The notes beneath the pieces were generated by a model. The model was not told the DNA's origin and searched no databases. It worked only from the letters and a program-made list of their open reading frames with translations. The translations under genes and the position numbers were made by a program. DNA of 64,000 nucleotides from JAVBTT01 sp031556035 (GTDB taxonomy: Bacteria; Bacillota; Clostridia; Oscillospirales; UBA929): assembly GCA_031556035.1 (NCBI GenBank), contig JAVBTT010000023.1, positions 1-64,000 on the forward strand, written 5' to 3'. This document shows, in pieces, positions 58,542-64,000 of the stretch; the first letter of the stretch is position 1; each line of letters opens with the position of its first letter.

Positions 58542-60392
58542 ATGAACGTTACTGCAACGGCGCGAACTCCCCTCAACCGCATTCGCGCGGCCGTTCTGTC
58601 GGCCGTGATGTTTGCGCTGCTCCTCAGCGGCTGCGGTGCGCGTGTCGCCGACAACGAGACTCCGATTCCCGACAGTGAGCGGATAAATATCGTGTACGCG
58701 GCGGACTTTGAGTTCGCTCCCTTCAGGGTGTCCACCGACCAGGGCTACTTCGGTTATGAGATTGACGTCAACACCGCGATTTTTACAGATACAAAGTATA
58801 AGCTCGAGTATGTTTTCAGGGACTTGGCGATAGATAACCTTGAGGAGCTGGCCAAAAGCGATGAGATCGACATATTCGGCTGGAGGGTTATCACCCCGCT
58901 GACAAAGCAGTACATGCTGCTCAGCGACCCGGTATATGAGTTCAACTGGGGCGCCGTTACGCTGCCCGACATCGGGGAGCTGACCGAGAGCGACCTGTTC
59001 AATTATAAAATCGGCATCGTCCACAAGAAGTATCCTTACAATTACCTGGTTTCCAATCTGGGAATCGGCAACTATGTCATTTTTGACAGCTACATCGAAG
59101 CGGCGGAGTCTCTTATTGACGGTGATATCGACATCTGGTTCGAGGAAAGGGAAATATCCAACTACTATCTTATAAGAACCAGCCATTACGCCACCACCGT
59201 TTTTCATGAGGAAACGAATATACCGGTTCCAGTGGGCTTGCTGATACGTCCGGATCACACAGAGCTGCACGCGGAAATCAACAGACAGATCGCGAAAATG
59301 AAGGAGATCAACCAGCTTGAGTCGTTTTACTACCGCCATTTCCAGAAACACAGCCGTGAGTATTTCAAGGAACAGGAGAGAAATACCCGGAACATAATTC
59401 TGATATGCGTTGCCTCCGTGATAGTGCTTATAGCTATCACGCTGTACATTTACTATATAAACCGCAAATACCGCAGGACGGCAAAGGCGCTCTCCGTGGT
59501 CAACATCTCCCTGGAGGAGGCCAAGGAGCAGTTCTCGGCGGCTGTTGACGGCGCAAACGACGGAATACTCTATTATTCAGAGCGCACAGGACGGCTGATA
59601 CTCTCTGAGCGTTTCTGCGAAATACTGGGGACAGGGCATAAAAAGAGGTTTGAGCTAGGCGAGCTTTTTGAAATACTGTTCAGCGTACTCCAACCCAGGC
59701 ATCACGAGCGTGTTCGCGAGTTCGCCTCATATTTCTCCGAAAAAAGAGAGGGCTTCTTTTTTGAGGAGTTTTCCACCGCTGACGCGGCTCAACCGGCGCG
59801 CTGGGTGTCTGTCCGCATAAAGCTTGAGCGCAGACACGGGAATTGGACGGCAGGGGGTACGCTCTCCGACATCACAGAGCGCAAGGAGGCGGAGGCGAAG
59901 GCTCTTTACTATGCCCAGCACGACTATCTGACGGGAATATACAACCGCCTGTATCTGATGAGGCTGGCCAATGAACGGATATCGGCTGCCAGGGAGCGGC
60001 GCGAAGCGTTTTTCGTCATGTATATAGACCTCGACAACTTCAAGAAAATAAACGACACCTACGGGCACGACCACGGTGACGACGCGCTCAGGGCGGTGGT
60101 CGGGGTTGTGCGGGATATCCTGCCGGAGGACGCGGTATTCGCGCGCGTGGGCGGGGATGAGTTTGTCGTGCTGCTGCCCGCCAAGTACCAGGCCGACAGC
60201 ATATGCGGCGAGATGACCCGCAAAATCTCGGCGCTCAGCGTCAGGGACGTGCGCATCGGGGCGTCGATAGGGATTTCCTGCTACCCGGAGGATTACGAGA
60301 CGATCGAGGAGCTCATCGTTTCGGCGGACACGGCCTCCAGATTCTCAAAGGATAACGGCAAAAACCGGTGGAGCTATTACGGCGGCATCTAA
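58542..60392 (+). CDS. diguanylate cyclase with periplasmic-binding sensor domain
   Basis: A 616-aa membrane protein. A lipobox-like LLLSGC sits at about residue 30. An SBP_bac_3-type solute-binding domain follows (about 45-265), then one helix (about 285-308), a PAS-like region (about 325-445) and a GGDEF domain with GGDEF intact (near 565). It should make cyclic di-GMP in response to an extracellular amino-acid-like ligand. The residue at the usual inhibitory-site arginine reads Leu, so product inhibition at the I-site is doubtful. ATG at 58542 follows a GAGGAA site. A lipidated N-terminus on a transmembrane cyclase is uncommon and could instead be a signal peptide. Confidence 0.88.
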   Translation: MNVTATARTPLNRIRAAVLSAVMFALLLSGCGARVADNETPIPDSERINIVYAADFEFAPFRVSTDQGYFGYEIDVNTAIFTDTKYKLEYVFRDLAIDNLEELAKSDEIDIFGWRVITPLTKQYMLLSDPVYEFNWGAVTLPDIGELTESDLFNYKIGIVHKKYPYNYLVSNLGIGNYVIFDSYIEAAESLIDGDIDIWFEEREISNYYLIRTSHYATTVFHEETNIPVPVGLLIRPDHTELHAEINRQIAKMKEINQLESFYYRHFQKHSREYFKEQERNTRNIILICVASVIVLIAITLYIYYINRKYRRTAKALSVVNISLEEAKEQFSAAVDGANDGILYYSERTGRLILSERFCEILGTGHKKRFELGELFEILFSVLQPRHHERVREFASYFSEKREGFFFEEFSTADAAQPARWVSVRIKLERRHGNWTAGGTLSDITERKEAEAKALYYAQHDYLTGIYNRLYLMRLANERISAARERREAFFVMYIDLDNFKKINDTYGHDHGDDALRAVVGVVRDILPEDAVFARVGGDEFVVLLPAKYQADSICGEMTRKISALSVRDVRIGASIGISCYPEDYETIEELIVSADTASRFSKDNGKNRWSYYGGI

Positions 60393-60469
60393 CAGTAGTA
60401 ATTTATGTGGCTTATATAGCCGCCGTAACATGTGTTAAAATCAATATTACTCGGATATAGTATAACAGT

Positions 60470-60498
60470 CCCCCATTCCGGCTGATCCGGAATGGGGG
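60470..60498. terminator. hairpin between the cyclase and VanW genes
   Basis: Perfect 12-pair stem CCCCCATTCCGG and complement, CTGAT loop, between convergent genes. Confidence 0.6.
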
Positions 60499-60506
60499 CT
60501 GTGCCG

Positions 60507-62303
60507 TTATGCTCCCGTATCATCCTCCCCGCTGCCGGGAGACGGATCGGGCTCCGGTTCCCCGGACGGGGACGGAGAGGGGTCATCGGGCGCGGATGGA
60601 GAAGGGGATGGGGATGCAGACGGGGATGGAGACGGGCTCGGCGCCGGCTCCTGAGAGGGGCTTGGGCCGACCGGCCCCCCTGTAGGCACCAATCCCGGGC
60701 CAAGCTCGGTGACCTTGTCGACCTTGCGGTATGTGCTCTTGGCCTCCGCGGAGCGGGAGACAACATTTCCGAGCGAATCCTTCACCACCCGGTAGGTCTG
60801 CACGACCGCGCCGCTGTGCCCGTCCACGGTCACCTTCTTTGAGCCTGGGGCGAGGGCATCGTTGACCTTGGTTATCTCCTGGAACGGGGTGCTGCTGAGC
60901 ACGTCCCGCTCAATCTCCACAGTGTAATCGCTGTCCCGGTACCCGATTATCGAGGTTTTGACCTGCTTGCCCTCGACGCTAGCCAGTATCTGCACCGGGT
61001 AGGCGGTGTTGTTTTCAAACCTGAAGTCGATAGTGCCCCAGTTGACTGTGGCGTCCCTGCCGCTTTGCAGATAGGCTACCGTCATGGAGTGGTTCTGGCG
61101 CTCGACTATCTTGAGGTTTGCGAGCAGCGCCGCGTTATACAGAGTGGAGGACATCTGACAGATTCCTCCCCCGATTTCGTCGACCAGCCTGCCGTTGACG
61201 TATGCGCCGGCGCCCTTGAAGCCGCGCTCGGCGGTTCGCTCGCCCACTGTCCCGTTGTAGGAGAACACGTCCCCGGGGAGCAGTATTGTCCCGTTTATAA
61301 ACGAGGCCGCCAGCCTGATGTTGTCGGTGCGGTCGGAGGATGAGCTGGCAAGATTTGTTGAGAACGAGGCCAGCGTGTCCTTGAACAGGCGGCTCTCAAG
61401 CGAGGCCTGAGTGAGCGCCGGGGGGGTTATGACCAGCGGTATCGAGAAGTCCCCTCCCTGCCCGGCTCGTCGCCTGGCGTCCTCCATGTCGAAGCCGATT
61501 CCGTCCACATGGGGCATAATTTTCGGCTCGGCCGGGTTGGAGGTGTCGAGATACGCGTCCTTGGGCTCGGTGCGCACAGAGTCGTAAAGGCTTTGAAGGG
61601 GAAGCGGCTCCGGCTCCACGAGCGCCGTCTCGGTGGAAATGTCGGAGAAATCCCGCGAGAGAAAGCGGCTTACGATAAGGTCGGCAAGCGCCCCCTCGTT
61701 CAGGCTGCGGCCAGGGCTTCCGCCGCGCACGAGTATTTCGGAGCTCTTGATTTCCCAGGAAAACTGCGCCGGCTCCGAGTTCACAAGAGCGGACAGCTCT
61801 TTTATCCGTGAGGCCACCGCCGCCCGGTCTATGTAAAACTCGTCGGAGCCCCCCATGTCCCTGGAGGCGAAGGGAGAGGACGCGACAAAGAGCGCACGGC
61901 TGAAAACATTGCCGACGCGCCCCATTTCATACGCGCCGCGCGCGTGGCTTTCAGCGGAGAAGCCGGCTCCGGCCTCCTCCGCTGTTATTTTTGTCGATTG
62001 TCCGTCCACGTTCAGGCTTATTGAGGCCCCGTCGTACACGCCCGAAAGCTCCAGCTCCAGCGTCAGCCTGGCATCCTCCTCGGTGAGGCCGCCCAGGGAT
62101 ATTTCTCCGGCGTGTATCCCGGGATATATTTTGTTGTAACCAAACATCGCCCAGATCAGGACGCCCAGGAGAAGCGCCGTGATTGAGCCGAGGACTATGG
62201 CGGATATTTTGGCCAGCGCTCGTCCCGCGCCGCCCGGTTTTTCCGCCCTGGTGGGTGGCTTCCTGTTTTCGCCCGGGGGTTTCAGTGTCACCGTCTTGCC
62301 CAT
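60507..62303 (-). CDS. VanW family protein with G5 domain
   Basis: A 598-aa surface protein. A basic Pro-rich cytoplasmic tail precedes one helix (about 30-55), then two putative peptidoglycan-binding-like segments (about 60-290) and the VanW domain (about 310-460; FSYNGTVGERTAERGFKGA, VDEIGGGICQMSSTLYNAAL, ERQNHSMTV). A G5 domain follows (about 480-540) and a Ser-Pro repeat tail (SPSPSPS, about 550-598). VanW is named after a vancomycin cluster but its function is unknown; G5 domains often bind wall glycans. The longer start at 62336 is possible. 62303 is preferred because AAAGGA lies upstream, though with wide spacing. Confidence 0.85.
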   Translation of the reverse strand: MGKTVTLKPPGENRKPPTRAEKPGGAGRALAKISAIVLGSITALLLGVLIWAMFGYNKIYPGIHAGEISLGGLTEEDARLTLELELSGVYDGASISLNVDGQSTKITAEEAGAGFSAESHARGAYEMGRVGNVFSRALFVASSPFASRDMGGSDEFYIDRAAVASRIKELSALVNSEPAQFSWEIKSSEILVRGGSPGRSLNEGALADLIVSRFLSRDFSDISTETALVEPEPLPLQSLYDSVRTEPKDAYLDTSNPAEPKIMPHVDGIGFDMEDARRRAGQGGDFSIPLVITPPALTQASLESRLFKDTLASFSTNLASSSSDRTDNIRLAASFINGTILLPGDVFSYNGTVGERTAERGFKGAGAYVNGRLVDEIGGGICQMSSTLYNAALLANLKIVERQNHSMTVAYLQSGRDATVNWGTIDFRFENNTAYPVQILASVEGKQVKTSIIGYRDSDYTVEIERDVLSSTPFQEITKVNDALAPGSKKVTVDGHSGAVVQTYRVVKDSLGNVVSRSAEAKSTYRKVDKVTELGPGLVPTGGPVGPSPSQEPAPSPSPSPSASPSPSPSAPDDPSPSPSGEPEPDPSPGSGEDDTGA

Positions 62304-62486
62304 ACGTATTGAGTGTCCTTTCAAAAATAACATCATACCTCATATTATATTATAGCTTCCCGCTACGCTATAATACAATTACAGTTTGGTAACACATGGG
62401 CAACAAACGGAAAATCCTCTCGCGCCGCTTCGACAGATTTCGACCGGATACGCCGGTCAGCGGAGTTCAAAGCATATCCCCTCATG

Positions 62487-62577
62487 TTATTGGTTCCGCG
62501 ATTAAACCCTGCCGCGATAGCTCCTCATAATGCTCTGCCACAGTCGGCAAGGCTTAACTGGTACATCAAGGCATTAC
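62487..62577. repeat. family B palindromic repeat truncating the CotF-like gene
   Basis: Ends TTATTGGTTCCGCGATTAAACC (split in two halves, 62487-62508) and GGCTTAACTGGTACATCAA (62551-62569) are related inverted ends. TGCTCTGCC and the CGGCAAGG arm match the copy at 44014-44097. On the minus strand the repeat supplies the last codons and the stop (TGA at 62566-62568) of the neighbouring gene. Confidence 0.7.
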
Positions 62578-62844
62578 AAGTGACGAATGGTTGGTGAGGG
62601 TTTTCATGGCGATAGACATATACGCGCCGGCTTCCTGCATTTTCGGGACGCCTGTTTCGGTCTGGCCGCTTCTGTGCAGCTGGTCGGCGGCCTCGCCGCT
62701 GATACTCCGATACTCATTGAGCTGGCTGCTGAGCTGGTCGCTGAAGCCCTGATCCTCCACCTTCGGGGTGAGCTGCTCAATCGCTGTAATCCCCATTTGG
62801 GAGTTTTGATAGATATAGTTTAATATTTCCGTGTTGTGATCCAT
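62566..62844 (-). CDS. CotF-like small protein, C-terminus cut by a repeat
   Basis: A 92-aa helical protein starting MDHNTEILNYIYQNSQMG. It resembles a family of small clostridial spore-coat/ferritin-like proteins (CotF-related) that are normally 115-145 residues. The usual continuation after KTLTNHSS is missing, and the final codons lie in a family B repeat. AAGGAG sits eight bases before the ATG at 62844; an upstream frame to 62949 is not needed. It may be non-functional or a shortened but working protein. Confidence 0.7.
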   Translation of the reverse strand: MDHNTEILNYIYQNSQMGITAIEQLTPKVEDQGFSDQLSSQLNEYRSISGEAADQLHRSGQTETGVPKMQEAGAYMSIAMKTLTNHSSLVMP

Positions 62845-62953
62845 TGAAAGCTCTCCTTTCTCTGTTCCTTGCCCTAGTATGGGCGTACGGAAAAGATTTA
62901 TGAAGGAAATCATAAAAAAATCGCTATCAAAGCAAATTGAATCTTCCAAAACC

Positions 62954-62982
62954 TTGACAGCCGAGACCCTTTCTTATATAAT
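62954..62982 (+). promoter_or_regulatory. promoter of rpmH
   Basis: Perfect consensus TTGACA (62954-62959), 17 bases, TATAAT (62977-62982), about 90 bases upstream of rpmH. A TGCTTTTT...AAAAAGCA hairpin (about 62992-63018) lies in the leader. Confidence 0.8.
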
Positions 62983-63073
62983 GACAACCGATGCTTTTTT
63001 GCTTTCAGCGAAAAAGCAGGTGACCAAGGGTTACTATACTATCCTCCGGTATGGAAACGAGGTGTGAGGCAGA

Positions 63074-63208
63074 ATGGTCAGACCGTATCAACCCAAAAAG
63101 AGGCAGCGCTCCAAGGAGCACGGCTTCCGCAAGCGCATGTCTACCGCCAACGGGCGCAAGGTGCTCGCCCGCAGGCGCGCCAAGGGCCGCAAGAAGCTGT
63201 CGGCGTAG
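63074..63208 (+). CDS. rpmH: 50S ribosomal protein L34
   Basis: A 44-aa basic protein; YQPKKRQRSKEHGFRKRM and NGRKVLARRRAKGRKKLSA (two blocks) are nearly invariant in L34. It starts MVRPYQP behind GAGG. First gene of the rpmH-rnpA-yidD-yidC operon that flanks oriC in many Firmicutes. Upstream lies the CotF-like gene, not dnaA. Confidence 0.96.
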   Translation: MVRPYQPKKRQRSKEHGFRKRMSTANGRKVLARRRAKGRKKLSA

Positions 63209-63232
63209 TTTTTACGGAGGTCTTGGCACCCT

Positions 63233-63604
63233 ATGCGCTACACCGTTTCTCTGCGCTCCAATAGAGATTTCAAAAGAATGTACGCTCGGGCTACCAGCGC
63301 CCCGGGCGCGTGTCTGGTACTCTTTTTGAGAAGGAACAGGCTGGGAAAAACCCGCCTGGGCGTCACAGTGGGGACAAAGCTGGGCATCGCCGTGCGGCGC
63401 AACCGTATACGCCGCCGCTTGAAAGAGGCTTACCGGCTGGTTGAGGACAGGCTGCTTCCGGGCTACGACATAGTTATGGTCGCGAGGTCTGGGGCGGAGC
63501 ACGCCCCTTTTGAGTTGCTGAAGACCGAGGTCGTCAGGCTTTTCAACAGGCTTCTCAGTCAGCAGGGCGGGAGCAAGCCCCCCCGGGGCGCGGTAAAGAA
63601 ATGA
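63233..63604 (+). CDS. rnpA: ribonuclease P protein component
   Basis: A 123-aa basic protein assisting RNase P RNA in 5' processing of tRNA. The signature AVRRNRIRRRLKEAYR and the N-terminal LRSNRDFKRMYARA are clear. It overlaps yidD by four bases. Normal length. Confidence 0.95.
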   Translation: MRYTVSLRSNRDFKRMYARATSAPGACLVLFLRRNRLGKTRLGVTVGTKLGIAVRRNRIRRRLKEAYRLVEDRLLPGYDIVMVARSGAEHAPFELLKTEVVRLFNRLLSQQGGSKPPRGAVKK

Positions 63605-63810
63605 AAAAGCTTTTGCTGGCCGCCATTCGCTTTTATCGCGGGAAAATATCCCCCAACACCCCGCCTTCCTGCCGCTATATACCCACCTGCTCCGCTTACG
63701 CCCTGGAGGCGATTGAGAGGTACGGGGCGGGGAAGGGACTGTGGCTGGCGGTCAGGCGTATCCTGAGGTGCCATCCCTTTCACAGGGGAGGGTACGATCC
63801 CGTGCCGTGA
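63601..63810 (+). CDS. yidD: membrane protein insertion efficiency factor YidD
   Basis: A 69-aa amphipathic membrane-associated protein helping YidC-dependent insertion. The core CRYIPTCSAYALEAIERYG and LRCHPFHRGGYDPVP is diagnostic. It is between rnpA and yidC as usual. Confidence 0.95.
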   Translation: MKKLLLAAIRFYRGKISPNTPPSCRYIPTCSAYALEAIERYGAGKGLWLAVRRILRCHPFHRGGYDPVP

Positions 63811-63854
63811 GCCGATAATACTAATAATTGATATTTATTGGAGTGTAGCGCTAC

Positions 63855-64000
63855 ATGTGGGATACCCTGATAGTCAAGCCGTTTGCGTGGCTTCTGCTGA
63901 CTCTTTACGAGTTCACAAGCTCTTACGGCGTCGCGATAATACTCTTCTCTATTGTAACAAGGCTCATAATGCTCTTTTTCTCTGCGAAGGGGAAAAAGGG
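63855..64000 (+). CDS. yidC: membrane protein insertase YidC (partial, cut by window end)
   Basis: An open frame from ATG 63855, MWDTLIVKPFAWLLLTLYEF, then TSSYGVAIILFSIVTRLIM and LFFSAKGKKG, runs off the window. The start and first helix match the Gram-positive YidC/OxaA type, which inserts membrane proteins. GGAG lies 10 bases upstream. Position after yidD supports the call. Confidence 0.9.
   Translation, partial: MWDTLIVKPFAWLLLTLYEFTSSYGVAIILFSIVTRLIMLFFSAKGKK

Overview
The window looks like a chromosomal segment of a fairly GC-rich, endospore-forming Firmicute of the class Clostridia. The evidence is an alpha/beta-type small acid-soluble spore protein (57942-58130), a CotF-like spore protein, PolC-type DNA polymerase, a T-box leader, an L20-type infC leader, LexA, a sortase-anchored surface protein, and the conserved Firmicute gene orders pyrH-frr-uppS-cdsA-dxr-rseP-ispG-polC, pth-mfd-prsA and rpmH-rnpA-yidD-yidC. 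No rRNA, tRNA, prophage, insertion sequence or CRISPR array was seen.

Layout. 0-3 kb: tryptophanase, lexA and tadA, with two similar RNA-like intergenic regions around tadA. 3.5-14.3 kb: two very large secreted proteins, an LPXTG-anchored VWA/Cna-B adhesin and a PL11-type rhamnogalacturonan lyase. 14.4-17 kb: hemolysin III and infC-rpmI-rplT, with a leader and a likely AUC start. 17-22.2 kb: guanine deaminase, MFS exporter, DUF2975 protein, a receiver-only regulator with an AgrC-like kinase, and a MerR/TipAS regulator. 22.5-24.7 kb: topoisomerase III. 25-34.5 kb: housekeeping operon for pyrimidine, ribosome recycling, isoprenoid and lipid functions, ending in a PolC without its proofreading domain. 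34.6-40.4 kb: his operon (hisZ-G-D-C-B-AI-E) with a hisA-hisI fusion and no hisH or hisF. 40.7-43.7 kb: pfkA, an A+T-rich island with a metzincin-like protease behind a poly-G promoter, and a decayed dnaE 3' end. 44-52.9 kb: D,D-carboxypeptidase, a Trp T-box with trpB2, pth, mfd and a PrsA-like foldase. 53-62.8 kb: P-type ATPase, OmpR-type two-component pair, SASP, a lipoprotein-type diguanylate cyclase, a VanW/G5 protein and a truncated CotF-like gene. 63-64 kb: rpmH-rnpA-yidD-yidC (cut by the window end).

The most unusual signal is not a protein. Two families of palindromic intergenic repeats are scattered through the window, usually starting at or over stop codons. Family A (15597-15911, 45651-45800, 51753-51904, 55386-55575, 57737-57850) has a conserved frame around two hairpins whose stems differ between copies while staying paired. 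Copies encode the last residues of Mfd and of a histidine kinase, and one sits inside the T-box leader of trpB. Family B has a core near AACCTTGCCGCGGCAAGGTT and serves as a perfect terminator-like hairpin after several genes; one copy appears to truncate the CotF-like gene. Other items worth checking are the exonuclease-less PolC beside a dnaE remnant, the 11-G tract inside a promoter spacer, and the hisA-hisI fusion.
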